A stretch of 59,228 bases of DNA from Belliella alkalica (GCF_022549785.1 NZ_JAKZGO010000022.1:1-59228); one strand, 5' to 3'. Positions 18,535 through 29,338 are shown, counted from the first letter of the stretch. Made by a program: numbers and translations. The notes: a model not told the origin generated them from the sequence alone.

Positions 18535-20520
18535 ATGGCCACAGGTGAAAATCAAGAAGCATTGAGAAAAATACTTGACCTTACAAGAAAGATAGGTTTC
18601 GGGATTTTGTTGTTCCACTTCTTTTGGGAGTGTAAAATAGTAGTCAAAAACTGGAAACTGGATATCAATCTGATGGATCAATTTGTCAATGAATTGGCTA
18701 AGACTGGTCTGTTTGCCGAGTTTTGGCTTTCAAAGGCATTGGCATTGCTTTTATTGCTTATTTCAATCTTGGGGATAAGGGGTAAGAAATCCTTGAAAAT
18801 TGATTTATTACCTGTTTTGGCCATAGGTATTTTTGGTTTGACATGCTATTGGTTTTCGAGTTTGCTTTTTAATAATAGGGGAGAGCTATTGTTCTTGGAG
18901 TATGGTTATATAGGCCTTACTCTCTTTGGTTATTTATTGGTTTTGAGTTCTGGGACGCTCTTGACTAGGATCGTTTGGAATAGGGACCAAACGGATATTT
19001 TCAACAAACTCAATGAAACATTTCCCCAAGAGGAAAGAAAGCTTGAAAATGAATATGCAGTCAACCTTCCCGCAGTCTATAAGCTTGGAAATAAAGTCCG
19101 CAAAAGTTGGATTAACTTTGTTAATCCATTTAGAGCTATTTTGGTAGTAGGGACTCCTGGATCAGGAAAAAGTTATTTTGTGATCAGACACATCATTACC
19201 CAGCATATAGCCAAAGGTTTTTCGATGTTTATCTATGACTTCAAATATGATGACCTCTCCAAAATAGCCTATAATGCATTGCTCAATAATAAGTCAGCTT
19301 ACAAGACTGTTCCGAAGTTCTATGCCATCAACTTTGACAATCTAGAACATAGCCACAGGTGCAATCCCCTAGAGCCAAGCACCATGCTCGACATTACGGA
19401 TGCATCTGAATCTTCAAGGACAATCATGATGGGACTGAATAGGGAATGGATCAAAAAACAGGGGGATTTTTTTGTGGAATCACCCATCAACTTTTTGACT
19501 GCAGTGATCTGGTTTTTGAAAAAATACAGAGATGGAAAATTCTGTACTCTTCCCCATGTGATTGAACTGATGCAGGTGGAATACGACAAGTTATTTTCCG
19601 TGCTCAGGACAGAACCGGAAATAGAAGTTTTGATCAACCCCTTTGTATCGGCATATCTGCAAGGGGCAGCCGAACAGTTGGAAGGACAGATTGCAAGTGC
19701 CAAGATAACCATGGCAAGGTTGGCTTCCCCGCAACTCTATTATGTTCTTTCAAAATCTGAATTTACCCTTGATATCAACAATCCCGATGAGCCAAAGATA
19801 GTCTGCATGGGAAACAATCCGCAGAAACAACAAGTCTATGGGGCGGTATTGTCTCTTTACATTTCTAGGATTACAAAAATTGTAAACAGGAAAAACCAAT
19901 TGAAATCAAGCTTGATATTTGATGAATTTCCCACCATCTATTTCAATGGTATTGACAGCCTGATAGCCACAGCAAGGGGGAATAAGGTGGCGACCACCTT
20001 GGGGGTGCAAGACTACAGCCAACTGAAAAAGGATTATGGAAGGGAACAGGCCGAAGTGATCATGAATACGGTTGGCAATATCATCTCGGGGCAGGTGTTG
20101 GGAGATACTGCCAAGCAGCTTTCCGACAGATTTGGAAAGATCATGCAGGCAAGACAAAGCCATTCGATCAACAGCAATGATACTTCGGTCAGCCATTCTC
20201 ACCAAATGGATTTGGCTGTGCCACCTTCAACGATATCAACCCTTTCATCTGGGGAGTTCGTTGGAATAGTGGCCGATAACCCAGATCAGGAAATCACCCT
20301 GAAACGATTTCATGCAAAGATAATCAATGACCATGAAGGTATTGCCAATGAAGAAAAACAATATACGGATATCAAAAAAGTACGGGATTTGGCAGTAACG
20401 GAAGTATTGGAAAACTACCAAAGAGTAAAATCTGAAATATCCCAACTCATAGATTTGGAACTTGAAAGGATGATGGACAGTCCAGGGTTGGCAGGATTGA
20501 TTATTCGGGGGAGGGCATGA
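18535..20520 (+). CDS. TraG/VirD4-type coupling protein
   Basis: The 661-residue protein has several N-terminal membrane segments (within about residues 20-145) and then a RecA-like ATPase. Walker A is VVGTPGSGKSY (about residue 204) and Walker B is SSLIFDEFPTIYF (about residue 460). A NEDRFGK-type region (ALGDTAKQLSDRFGK-like) follows. These ATPases connect the relaxosome to a type IV secretion channel. No channel genes are present in the window, so the module is mobilizable rather than self-transmissible as seen here. Confidence 0.9.
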   Translation: MATGENQEALRKILDLTRKIGFGILLFHFFWECKIVVKNWKLDINLMDQFVNELAKTGLFAEFWLSKALALLLLLISILGIRGKKSLKIDLLPVLAIGIFGLTCYWFSSLLFNNRGELLFLEYGYIGLTLFGYLLVLSSGTLLTRIVWNRDQTDIFNKLNETFPQEERKLENEYAVNLPAVYKLGNKVRKSWINFVNPFRAILVVGTPGSGKSYFVIRHIITQHIAKGFSMFIYDFKYDDLSKIAYNALLNNKSAYKTVPKFYAINFDNLEHSHRCNPLEPSTMLDITDASESSRTIMMGLNREWIKKQGDFFVESPINFLTAVIWFLKKYRDGKFCTLPHVIELMQVEYDKLFSVLRTEPEIEVLINPFVSAYLQGAAEQLEGQIASAKITMARLASPQLYYVLSKSEFTLDINNPDEPKIVCMGNNPQKQQVYGAVLSLYISRITKIVNRKNQLKSSLIFDEFPTIYFNGIDSLIATARGNKVATTLGVQDYSQLKKDYGREQAEVIMNTVGNIISGQVLGDTAKQLSDRFGKIMQARQSHSINSNDTSVSHSHQMDLAVPPSTISTLSSGEFVGIVADNPDQEITLKRFHAKIINDHEGIANEEKQYTDIKKVRDLAVTEVLENYQRVKSEISQLIDLELERMMDSPGLAGLIIRGRA

Positions 20521-20590
20521 TTACAATTTGGTTAGTTAATTTGGGCGTTTTTTGTCTTCGGACATAGTATTTCAAATATCATATGAAAAA

Positions 20591-20736
20591 GATTAGTTTT
20601 ACTTTCTATTCAATTCCTCAGCAATTTAGGATATCATCCCCCACACATGGCAAGAGGCTACGGCATAAAACCGTGTCGCTCTGCTTACTTTTTATTCCGT
20701 TTCCTCTTGCATTTAGTGGCCGCTGAATCCTTGAGA
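20591..20736 (+). repeat. 146-bp repeat, copy A, with inverted palindromic core
   Basis: The left 66 bases match 42070-42135 with one difference. Then gcaagag (20650-20656) and ctcttgc (20704-20710) enclose a 47-base core. Aligned directly with the core of copy B it has 27 of 47 matches; aligned after reverse complementing it has 41 of 47. The right 33 bases match copy B at 28 positions. Similarity stops sharply on both sides, so this is a discrete element. Confidence 0.9.
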
Positions 20737-20991
20737 ACTGCCATCCAAACACACGGAAGTATAGACAGCATGCTTGAAAATGAATTGGGGATAGGGGAAA
20801 AAGAAAAAAACAAACTCAGAAAGAAATTTTTGGTAAAAAAATAATTCCCTTGTAAATCCAAAGCTAGATTTATTAGGAAGGTTTCTAGTATTTAACCTGT
20901 TGATTATTAGTAAGTAAAAAAGAAGTTTTGTTCTAACAACGTCTTTTTTACTTATGTTCACAGTATCCTGAAGATACAATTTGCCAATAAG
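20737..20991 (+). other. Short open tail after repeat A
   Basis: An open frame runs out of the repeat and reads a protein-like tail (HGSIDSMLENELGIGEKEKN, then KLRKKFLVKK) to a TAA at 20842. It may be the 3' end of a gene whose front was lost when the repeat or the neighbouring locus arrived. The rest, to the S9 peptidase stop, shows nothing. Confidence 0.3.
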
Positions 20992-23232
20992 CTATTTTAT
21001 GCCTAACGTTTTCCAATCAGGAGGTGTAGTGTTCAATAGGTTTTTGACAAAGAAGTCTCTTCTCAAGCGCTCTCCATATTCACCCCCAGAACTGTGGCCC
21101 ATGCCTGGAAACATCATAAATTCAAATTCCTTATTGTGCTTCACAAGTTGATCAACCAGCTGATAGGTGGATGCAGGATCAACATTGTCATCGATTTCCC
21201 CAACCATCAAGAGAAGCTTTCCTTCTAGGTTTTTGGCATTGCTGACATTGGAGCATGCTTGGTAATGGTCACCTGTTGGAAGTCCCATCCATTGTTCATT
21301 CCACCAAATCTTATCCATTCTGTTGTCATGACAGCCGCAGGAAGATACAGCGACTTTATAAAACTCTGGAAAAAACAGCAAAGCTCCTGTAGAATTCTGA
21401 CCACCTGCTGAGGTTCCAAAGATTCCAACACGCTCCAAATCCATGTATGATCTGTCCTTTTGTGCTGCTTGCATCCAAAGGATTCTGTCGGGAAAGCCAG
21501 CATCTTTCAGGTTTTTCCAAGCTACATCGTGAAAACCCTTAGACCTGTTGGAAGTTCCCATACCATCGATCTGAACTACTATAAACCCAAGTTCAGCAAG
21601 CTCATTGAGACCATAGTAATTTGGATTGAATGACTTGGGAACATGCGAACTGTGAGGTCCAGCATATATGTATTCTATTACAGGGTATTTTCTGGAAGGA
21701 TCAAAATTGCTGGGTTTGATGATCAAGCCCCAAATATCTGTCTCGCCGTCACGCCCTTTGGCAGCAAATATCTCTGGTGCTTTCCAGCCAGCTTTCTCCA
21801 ATTGTTCTACATTTGCCTCTTCCAAATTGGATATTATTTTCCCATTTCTTGTATCCTTGATTACTGTGATAGGGGCAAGGTCTTGTCTTGAGTATTTATC
21901 TACAAAATATTTTTTATCCTCCGAAAGTGTAATTTCATGGTTGGCGTCCTCCTTGGTTAGCGCGACAAGACCTTTTCCGTCCAAACCTATACTATAAAGA
22001 TGGGTATGATAAGGGTCTTCTCCTTTATTTTTCCCACTGGCAGTAAAGTAGATCAAGCTCTTTACTTCATCTACATGTAATACATCCCTTACTACCCACT
22101 CGCCTTTTGTGATTTGGTTAATTACTTTGCCATTTTTGGAGTCTATAAGGTATAGGTGTCTCCAACCGTCTCTTTCAGAAGCCCAGATTATCTGATTTTT
22201 TTCGTCTAAATCTTTTCTGAAATTTTTCCCACTGTAATCAATAAACGTTTCGCTTAGCTCTTCAATCAATGCTCTCACTTTTCCATTCTTGGCATCCATC
22301 TCAAAAATAGTGTATCGTTGATGTCCTCTTTCGTTGTATTCCCAAGTAATTGCATTACTTTCTTTATTCCATTTCAATCTTGAAAGTGCATATTGCTTGT
22401 TCATTTGACTGATGTCAGCCAAGAATGAATTGCCCGTTTCCACATCAATTACTACAGGCGTACGGATGGGCAATGCATCCCCAGGTTTCAAATAATCCCT
22501 TTCGAAAACCTTTGGTTGAAATTGATCTTCAGGTGCTGATGCTATCAAGGTCAATTTTCGCACTTCGCTGGGACGAAATTTAAACAATGCTATTTTCTTG
22601 CTGTCTGAAGACCAGTGGATCGTTGAGGAATAATATTCTCCGGGCATTCCATCGAAAGTCAATTGTTTGACTTTTCCAGTTGATATATCTTTTACAAATA
22701 CATTGTAATCTCTAATAAATGCCTCTTGGGTCTTGTCTTCGGATTTTGTAGCTCTTTCGCCCAATTCATTGTCCCTGCTCCCCCAATAGCTGTTATTGCC
22801 ACTTATAGTCCTGATTTTTTCCAGTTTTTCAGAGTTTTCATTCCATTTCCAAATAATATTGTTGTGTCGAAACTCAAAGTTTCCATCTTTGATAATGATG
22901 TCAGAAATCTGCAAGTTTCCCTTATTGAATTCGGTCTTAACGGAATCTGAAAGTGATTTCAAAAAAGTAGTTGATGTAAATAAAGGTTTCTTCTCTTTCT
23001 TGTCGATGTCAAACGTAAAATATTTTTTTCCATCTTCAGATTGTATTGAATAGGTCAAAAGATTTTTGTTTTGCCATACAATCTGTGTAGGTGAAAAATA
23101 TACTTTATCCTTGATATTCTCTTTAAGTTCTTTGGCTCTTTGATAATCTGCTAGTTCCCCTTGCGCTGAACTGATACTTGGAAATAGTAATTGGATGATA
23201 AAAAGGCAAATAATTAAAGAGGAGTTTTTCAT
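20992..23232 (-). CDS. S9-family prolyl oligopeptidase-type peptidase (DPP IV-like)
   Basis: The 746-residue protein has a signal peptide (FIIQLLFPSISSAQ), a DPP IV N-terminal beta-propeller (for example DYNVFVKDISTGKVKQLTFD and WASERDGWRHLYLID), and a C-terminal alpha/beta hydrolase. The catalytic Ser is in FGTSAGGQ (about residue 607), Asp in GEIDDNVDPAST (about 681) and His in GMGHSSGG (about 712). Enzymes of this group release dipeptides or cleave after proline in the periplasm. GTSAGG instead of the common GxSYGG is a known minor form. It borders the glycan locus and reads toward repeat A. Confidence 0.9.
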   Translation of the reverse strand: MKNSSLIICLFIIQLLFPSISSAQGELADYQRAKELKENIKDKVYFSPTQIVWQNKNLLTYSIQSEDGKKYFTFDIDKKEKKPLFTSTTFLKSLSDSVKTEFNKGNLQISDIIIKDGNFEFRHNNIIWKWNENSEKLEKIRTISGNNSYWGSRDNELGERATKSEDKTQEAFIRDYNVFVKDISTGKVKQLTFDGMPGEYYSSTIHWSSDSKKIALFKFRPSEVRKLTLIASAPEDQFQPKVFERDYLKPGDALPIRTPVVIDVETGNSFLADISQMNKQYALSRLKWNKESNAITWEYNERGHQRYTIFEMDAKNGKVRALIEELSETFIDYSGKNFRKDLDEKNQIIWASERDGWRHLYLIDSKNGKVINQITKGEWVVRDVLHVDEVKSLIYFTASGKNKGEDPYHTHLYSIGLDGKGLVALTKEDANHEITLSEDKKYFVDKYSRQDLAPITVIKDTRNGKIISNLEEANVEQLEKAGWKAPEIFAAKGRDGETDIWGLIIKPSNFDPSRKYPVIEYIYAGPHSSHVPKSFNPNYYGLNELAELGFIVVQIDGMGTSNRSKGFHDVAWKNLKDAGFPDRILWMQAAQKDRSYMDLERVGIFGTSAGGQNSTGALLFFPEFYKVAVSSCGCHDNRMDKIWWNEQWMGLPTGDHYQACSNVSNAKNLEGKLLLMVGEIDDNVDPASTYQLVDQLVKHNKEFEFMMFPGMGHSSGGEYGERLRRDFFVKNLLNTTPPDWKTLGIK

Positions 23233-23461
23233 TACAGAAATGTTTGTTGGGGTTTAATTTTCACATGCCATATGCAATAGACGTAAAATTACATGATTTT
23301 TAACTTGTACATTTCTCCAATCATAGCCAAAGTTGATACTATATTATCCATATTTTCATTCAAAATAGATGCTAAATGCGTCTTGTTTTAGACTTTACTT
23401 AATTTGACTAATGTACACCAATGATGTTTTTACTTTTTGGGAATCTGGTGTTATTCATGGA

Positions 23462-23469
23462 TAGTTTTG
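23462..23469 (+). promoter_or_regulatory. Candidate -7 promoter box of the GH51 gene
   Basis: TAGTTTTG matches TAnnTTTG and lies 79 bases before the ATG at 23549. The 316-base gap between the divergent peptidase and GH51 genes holds nothing else that I can support. A weak relative of the locus motif (gttgatactatattatcc, 23332-23349) is present but may be chance. Confidence 0.35.
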
Positions 23470-23548
23470 TGCTAAATTTTCAATGAAATACTTTTTAATT
23501 TTAATGAACACTAGATAGAGCTTGATAACCCACAAAAATCACAAAAAA

Positions 23549-25891
23549 ATGAGAAGAAAATCAGACAAATTATTTAGACTGTTTATGGTAATATCGGTAA
23601 TCAGCATGCTTTCTTGTCAGCATTCACCCAAGGATTCGGGAATCATTGATTTATCCCCAGGCTTAGGGTCGGCCAAAGACAGTGTGAATGGATGGGAAAG
23701 AGAGTATTGGAGTCCAAAGGAAAATTACAAAATCATAGATTTGGAGGATGCTAAACTTGCTGTTTTGGCTATTGAGGCTGATTCTTTTTCGATATCTAGG
23801 TGGTATAGAAAAGTCCAGCTGAAACCCTATGGTACATACAAAGTAACAGGATTGATAAAGGCTGAAAATGTAGTAAATCAAGGAGAAAAAGGAGGAGCAG
23901 GTATCAGGCTGGGGCATATAACTTTAGACAATGATACCGTTTTGGTCGGTACTACCGATTGGATTTCCTTTGAGCATGAGTTCAATACCGAAGGCTTTGA
24001 CAGTTTTTTGGTAGAAAGCATCTTGGGAAAAGAAGGGCCTGCAAAAGGAGCCTTGTACCTTAAGAATGTAGAAGTTCTAGAAATTGAGGTTGCCGAATTG
24101 AACCCAGCAGTCAAGATTGACCTGTCAGAACAGAGAGAACCTATGGAAGACTATATTTATGGTCAGTTTATTGAGCACATGGGTAAATGTATCTATGGTG
24201 GGATTTGGTCGGAATTGTTGGAGGATAGAAAGTTTTTCTACGCACCAGGATCGGAAAATAGTCCATGGAAAGTAACAGGGTCGCAAGTTAGCCATGACAG
24301 TTCATTTAAGTATTCAGGTAATCCAACACCTTTGATTGATCTTAATTCCACTGAATTGCAGGGATTGGAGCAAAGGAATCTAAAGTTTAAGGATAAAGCT
24401 TATGAAGGTTACTTTTTGTTGGATATTCCGGGAAATGTAAAACCTGAAATTTTCTGGTTGTCGGGAGACCAAAAACAGGCAGTAGAAATTTCATCCACTG
24501 AAAAGTCTGGTAGCTATACCAAAGTAGCTTTCTCCTTCCAACCTTCAAGAGAGGTGGAAGATGGTGGTTTGGGGGTGACAGCCAAAGGTTCGGGAAAGAT
24601 GCGTTTGTTGGCAGCCACATTGATGCCTTCAGACAATGTGAAAGGTTTCCGGCCTGATGTGTTGGCATTGATGAAAGAACTGGACGCGCCCATCTACCGT
24701 TGGCCAGGGGGGAATTTTGTAAGTGGCTATGATTGGAAAGATGGTTTGGGAGACCGAGATGCCAGACCTACCCGTTACGAGCGTGCTTGGAATGGTTTGG
24801 AAACCAATGATGTGGGGATCCATGAATTTATGGAGTTATGCAAGCTTTTGGAAACCGATGCAAACATCGCTGTCAATACTGGTTTGGGGACAAAAAAAAT
24901 GGCTGCAGAGGAAGTGGAGTATGTCAATGGTGATGTCTCAACAAAAATGGGTAAATGGAGAGCGCAAAACGGCCATCCAGAACCATATAATGTAAAACTC
25001 TGGGCGGTAGGAAATGAAATGTTTGGCGATTGGCAACTTGGAAACATACCTATTGGGGAATATGTAATTAAGCACAATGAAGTGGCAGAAGCAATGAAGG
25101 AAGCCGATCCAAATATAGAACTGATTGGGGTAGGTTTTCCAGGACGTTGGAATGACATGATGTATGGGCATTGTCTGGAAAATATGGATTACATCAGTGA
25201 GCATATTTATAAGCAAGATTGGCATTCCGGGGGATTGCTGACACATGCCCGGCAGCTTTCCGATCTTATCAGGGAGGTGGCAGAAGAACACAGAAAGAGG
25301 AGCGAAGATCCTGAAAAACCAATATTGAGGATTGCCATGGATGAGTGGAATTACTGGTATGGTGACCATGTGCATGGTCTCTTGGGAACTCGATATTTTC
25401 TAAGGGATGCACTTGGTATTGCAGCAGGCTTGAATGAGTTTTCCAGACAATCAGATATTTACTATATGGCAAATTATGCCCAGACGGTCAATGTGATTGG
25501 TGCCATCAAAGCAACAAAGACAGGTAGCTGGATGGAAAGCACAGGTTTGGTGTTGAAGATGTACAGGCATCATTTTGGATCGATCCCTCTAAACCTGGAA
25601 GGGGGCCACAGTCCCTTGGATGTGGCAGCTGCATTGACGAAAGATAAGAAATTCCTCACTTTGGCTGTGGTGAATGCCAATTTTAAAGATTATGAGCTGG
25701 GAATTGGTTTGGCTGGAAATGTTGATTTGACAGAAGGGGAGATGTTTATTGTTACAGCTCCTGATGACATGGATTTCAATGATGAATCAGAGGAGAAAAT
25801 CACGCTTGTATCAAATTCAATTTCTTTAGTGAATGGCAAAATTAAAGTGCCTAAAACAAGTTCTGTTATTTATAGATTCCCTCTTGAATAA
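23549..25891 (+). CDS. GH51 alpha-L-arabinofuranosidase lipoprotein
   Basis: The ATG at 23549 starts a lipoprotein signal (ISMLSC); a TTG nine codons upstream is ignored. A carbohydrate-binding-like beta domain (residues about 30-190) precedes the GH51 catalytic barrel, which starts YGQFIEHMGKCIYGGIWSEL. WPGGNFVSGYDWKDG and the acid/base Glu in AVGNEMFGDW (about residue 489) are present, and the nucleophile Glu is in MDEWNYWYGD (about residue 598). A C-terminal beta domain closes the protein. The enzyme removes terminal alpha-L-arabinofuranose from arabinans, arabinoxylans or arabinogalactan proteins. Confidence 0.93.
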   Translation: MRRKSDKLFRLFMVISVISMLSCQHSPKDSGIIDLSPGLGSAKDSVNGWEREYWSPKENYKIIDLEDAKLAVLAIEADSFSISRWYRKVQLKPYGTYKVTGLIKAENVVNQGEKGGAGIRLGHITLDNDTVLVGTTDWISFEHEFNTEGFDSFLVESILGKEGPAKGALYLKNVEVLEIEVAELNPAVKIDLSEQREPMEDYIYGQFIEHMGKCIYGGIWSELLEDRKFFYAPGSENSPWKVTGSQVSHDSSFKYSGNPTPLIDLNSTELQGLEQRNLKFKDKAYEGYFLLDIPGNVKPEIFWLSGDQKQAVEISSTEKSGSYTKVAFSFQPSREVEDGGLGVTAKGSGKMRLLAATLMPSDNVKGFRPDVLALMKELDAPIYRWPGGNFVSGYDWKDGLGDRDARPTRYERAWNGLETNDVGIHEFMELCKLLETDANIAVNTGLGTKKMAAEEVEYVNGDVSTKMGKWRAQNGHPEPYNVKLWAVGNEMFGDWQLGNIPIGEYVIKHNEVAEAMKEADPNIELIGVGFPGRWNDMMYGHCLENMDYISEHIYKQDWHSGGLLTHARQLSDLIREVAEEHRKRSEDPEKPILRIAMDEWNYWYGDHVHGLLGTRYFLRDALGIAAGLNEFSRQSDIYYMANYAQTVNVIGAIKATKTGSWMESTGLVLKMYRHHFGSIPLNLEGGHSPLDVAAALTKDKKFLTLAVVNANFKDYELGIGLAGNVDLTEGEMFIVTAPDDMDFNDESEEKITLVSNSISLVNGKIKVPKTSSVIYRFPLE

Positions 25892-25987
25892 AGAGCAAAA
25901 ATGGAAGGGTTCAGTTAAAATAAATGAGGTTTTTGACCTAGAAAACAACAGGGTAAATTGTAAGTTTATTTATCATATTTAAATCAA

Positions 25988-26023
25988 ATAAAGGCCAAAT
26001 TGAAAATTCAATTTGGCCTTTAT
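25988..26023. terminator. Bidirectional terminator between convergent GH51 and GH127 genes
   Basis: Perfect 17-base arms, ataaaggccaaattgaa and its complement, enclose two bases. The arms are A/T-rich at the outside, so it can serve both genes that converge on it. Confidence 0.85.
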
Positions 26024-26229
26024 ATTTATTCTATTCTTAAACTATATTATCTGAATACGCGCTTCTTTGCCAGAAGCATTATTGTTCTCGCCCAACCTTT
26101 AATTTCAATATAAATACCCAATTATTTATGAGAATCTAAATGAGGGGGAAATTATATAAATTTAAGTTATTGGCAGAATAGCGGATAATCTTATTCAATT
26201 GATTAGGGTCTTCCATGAAAATTCCCCAA

Positions 26230-29200
26230 TCACTTTAAGTTGAAGTCCAAATAAACTGAATGACGCTCATAAGAATCGTAAAACGGCTTGAACACAACTC
26301 CATCTATAATAAATTCTAAAGGCTTGTCAGTCTTATTTATTGTATTTCCAATGTCATTTACATCTAAAGTTATTTTTCTCCAATCTTTTCTAGCCTCAGG
26401 TTCTTGGGCTGCTAGTAAAACTGGACCATAAAACAAACTTGCGATGTTCTGTTGATCCATTATCGGGTCTAGGTAAAAATGAAATGGCATCTTTAAATCT
26501 ATAACATCACCTTTTTTCCATTTCCTATTGATAGTCAGGTAAGTACCTGGGTTTGCATCAAGTTTTTGATCTTTTCCATTTATTTTTACTGAAAAGCCAT
26601 TTGTAGCCCAACCTGGTACTCGCACTTTGATGTCAAATTTGCCGCTGCCATTGATTGTTAGGCGTGTCTCATCTTCTTTTGGAAAGCTTGTAGATTGCTC
26701 CACTATCACATTACGCTCTTCCCAATTTAGGGTCGAAGGAATATACAAATTGACATAGAGGCTTTTATTGTCCTTACTTTTGTAGTAAATGGCACTTTGC
26801 AGTTTGGTACTACTTTCTATCGCTGTTCCATTGCAGCAGGTGAAACCTGTCATCTTTGAATTCCCAAAATGCTTGATCGACCCAGGTCTTAGTGGAACAT
26901 GATAGGTGTTTCCTGGATTGTCTTGCGCTACGGATGCCAGAATGTGGTTGTATAATCCACGCTCATAGTAATCCATGAACTCCCCACGCTGATCGAAAAG
27001 GAAGAGGTCATTTGTCAACTTCAGCATATTGTAAGTGGCACAAGTTTCATTTTGTCCCCCTGAAGAAAAGCCATTTTCATACAATGTCGCAGGCTGTGCA
27101 ATAAAACATTCTGCATTTGCCGGATTTCGTGCTCCAGCCACTCCTCCAATGCTATACATGTAATCATTCACCGTTTTGTGCCAGAAGTTGTCAGCGATCT
27201 TGTAATACTCAGGTTTAAGGGAAGCGCGGTAAGTTTCTATACTTCCCACTACTTGTGGAATATGCTGATTGGCATGAAGTCCACGAAAGACATCAACATT
27301 TTTAGCGAGTCCATGTGTTTTGGAGGTGTCCCCAAAGAACATTCTGATGTTATCAAATAACTGTGCAGTTTCCAGATATTCAGTTTTATCCGTTATTCGA
27401 TAAAGTCGAGCCATTGATTCATTCATTCCACCGAATTCACCGGCAATGTAGCTGTTCCACATTTTTACAAGTTGCTCGGTTGGTAATTGACTCAGTCGGG
27501 CATGTACCCAATCGCCCATCCCTGTGGCTACATCAAGTGCTTTTTTGTTGCCACTGACTGTATAGATATCGATCAATCCCGCCAATATTTTGTGGAGTGT
27601 GTAATATGGCGCCCAAACCTGAGAATTCTGCCCTCCATATGTGGCTCCCTGCTCAAGCATGATAAATTGATCTGGTGGATAGGCACTGATATAGCCTTTT
27701 CCCCAATTCCAATAATCAGTTCGGATGCCTGATTCACTGAGGTCGGAATCATAGGAGTTTTTCCCAGGACCAGCGGGCACAGCCCTTGGATCTAAGACAA
27801 ATGGAATCCCAGGTGCTTTCTCATTTCCTGATAACCTTGACAATTCATACAGGGTATTGACCATATATTCCATTTTTCCCAGGAAGTTTTCCTGCAATTT
27901 CTTGTCATATCCAGTTCCCTCATATGCTTGTGCAATAGCTGTGAGATAATGACCTGTAGCATGACCTCTCAATTTTGTCTCTTGACTGTCCCAAACACCA
28001 AGTGGAGTGGCACCTTCAGGTTGCTTTTGACCATAAGTATTACGGAACATATATAAGAAAGAGTCTGGATTTGTTTCTGCCAATGTTGTGATAAACTTGT
28101 CACGGTTTTCAATGAATTTTGTGTCATGTCCATGTGTATCCGAATTCAAAGAAACCTGACCTAAGTTAAAAGTTTCCAATTGTAAAGTTGGAGTAGCAGA
28201 TTTGGCTTGGTTGTTTACTTGAACTATTGCCTTTGGCTGAAAATTTGTACCCGAAACACGGCCTGTTAACGTGTAGTTTCCTGACTTGAGAACTGCATTA
28301 TTGTCCGTTTCAGCTGGCCAAAGTACACGTACCTTAGGGCCTTTTATCCCATCTTTATAGATACCATCAACATAGCTTGGCAATCTTGGTAACTCACCGA
28401 TTTCTGTTTCAACATTCACATCAGAAACACCTATCAAATAACTGTTGAACAATTGTTGCTGTGACTCAGGGAATTTCTGGAGATCATCTTCTTTCTTATC
28501 CTCGTTTACTATTCCTTCGTTCAGGTTTTGGGTGGTTTTGCTGTATATTCTGCCAACTTGCTTAGTGCTTAACGGGATTCTGTAAATTCGAAAGTCATGA
28601 ATTAATGCATTCAATGTACGTCCTTCCGACAGATTTGATTTTCCGATATAGAGTTGTTTTTTAGCGTCAGGTTGTTTTTGGAAGATCTTGCTAAGATTGA
28701 ATCCAGTATCATTGATTTGTCCTACAGGTTTCCCGTTGACATAAGTTACCAAAGATTTTCCGGGTACATCTACGACGATTGCAATGTGAACCCATTTGTT
28801 GATGTCGATTTCATGTGATACAAGTTCTTTTTTGTTTGCATCTGTGGTACTTATTGTAGTGCAAAGGCCTTTTTGGCTTTTTGTACCCGTAAGTGTAGTG
28901 ACAAAGTGTTTGTCATCACCATTTCCAAAATCAAAGAAAAATTGGCCAGATTCCGCAGAACGTAAATTGACCCAACCAGATATACTGATAGATTCTATAT
29001 CTGCCAATCCGTCAGAAGGGATAGTGATGTAGGCGTCTTTATTGCCATTGAGAGAAATGACTTTTCCAAACCTGTTGTCATTTATGAATACTGGTTCATT
29101 TCCATGAAATTTTCCATGGAGGTTATTCCTAGACCAATCTTTGACATCACCATCAAATAGGTATCTTGCAACCATCCCCGTTTCCCCAATTCCATCCAAG

Positions 29201-29295
29201 ATCTGATCCCCACTTTGCGCAGCCAATGGACTTATAGATATGGCTAGAAAGATTGAAAACAATAGGGATTGTATATTTATAAAATGTTTTTTCAT
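26230..29295 (-). CDS. DUF1680 beta-L-arabinofuranosidase (GH127/GH146 type) with LamG-like domain
   Basis: The 1021-residue protein has a signal peptide (FLAISISPLAAQ). A concanavalin/LamG-like domain follows (about 40-260; ARYLFDGDVKDWSRNNLHG, LIHDFRIYRIPLS), then an Ig-like Big_4 segment (about 295-360) and the DUF1680 barrel. Zinc and catalytic residues are visible: Glu and Cys in NETCATYNML (about residue 750) and the Cys pair in GFTCCNGTAIESS (about 818). In characterised members one Cys of the pair is the nucleophile and releases beta-L-arabinofuranose, for example from hydroxyproline-linked arabinosides. The CCxGT form points to the larger GH127/GH146-related branch; the exact family needs a search. 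Confidence 0.85.
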   Translation of the reverse strand: MKKHFINIQSLLFSIFLAISISPLAAQSGDQILDGIGETGMVARYLFDGDVKDWSRNNLHGKFHGNEPVFINDNRFGKVISLNGNKDAYITIPSDGLADIESISISGWVNLRSAESGQFFFDFGNGDDKHFVTTLTGTKSQKGLCTTISTTDANKKELVSHEIDINKWVHIAIVVDVPGKSLVTYVNGKPVGQINDTGFNLSKIFQKQPDAKKQLYIGKSNLSEGRTLNALIHDFRIYRIPLSTKQVGRIYSKTTQNLNEGIVNEDKKEDDLQKFPESQQQLFNSYLIGVSDVNVETEIGELPRLPSYVDGIYKDGIKGPKVRVLWPAETDNNAVLKSGNYTLTGRVSGTNFQPKAIVQVNNQAKSATPTLQLETFNLGQVSLNSDTHGHDTKFIENRDKFITTLAETNPDSFLYMFRNTYGQKQPEGATPLGVWDSQETKLRGHATGHYLTAIAQAYEGTGYDKKLQENFLGKMEYMVNTLYELSRLSGNEKAPGIPFVLDPRAVPAGPGKNSYDSDLSESGIRTDYWNWGKGYISAYPPDQFIMLEQGATYGGQNSQVWAPYYTLHKILAGLIDIYTVSGNKKALDVATGMGDWVHARLSQLPTEQLVKMWNSYIAGEFGGMNESMARLYRITDKTEYLETAQLFDNIRMFFGDTSKTHGLAKNVDVFRGLHANQHIPQVVGSIETYRASLKPEYYKIADNFWHKTVNDYMYSIGGVAGARNPANAECFIAQPATLYENGFSSGGQNETCATYNMLKLTNDLFLFDQRGEFMDYYERGLYNHILASVAQDNPGNTYHVPLRPGSIKHFGNSKMTGFTCCNGTAIESSTKLQSAIYYKSKDNKSLYVNLYIPSTLNWEERNVIVEQSTSFPKEDETRLTINGSGKFDIKVRVPGWATNGFSVKINGKDQKLDANPGTYLTINRKWKKGDVIDLKMPFHFYLDPIMDQQNIASLFYGPVLLAAQEPEARKDWRKITLDVNDIGNTINKTDKPLEFIIDGVVFKPFYDSYERHSVYLDFNLK

Positions 29296-29338
29296 TATTC
29301 TGTTTTTATATTTTCGAGGATTGATAATGTAAAAATAT

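Noticed and set aside
20647-20844. 65-codon open frame starting MARGYGIK through repeat A (and its counterpart in repeat B)
   Set aside because: Both frames follow the palindromic repeat and change with the orientation of its core; they look like by-products rather than a gene. Only the tail after the repeat may be a real gene remnant.
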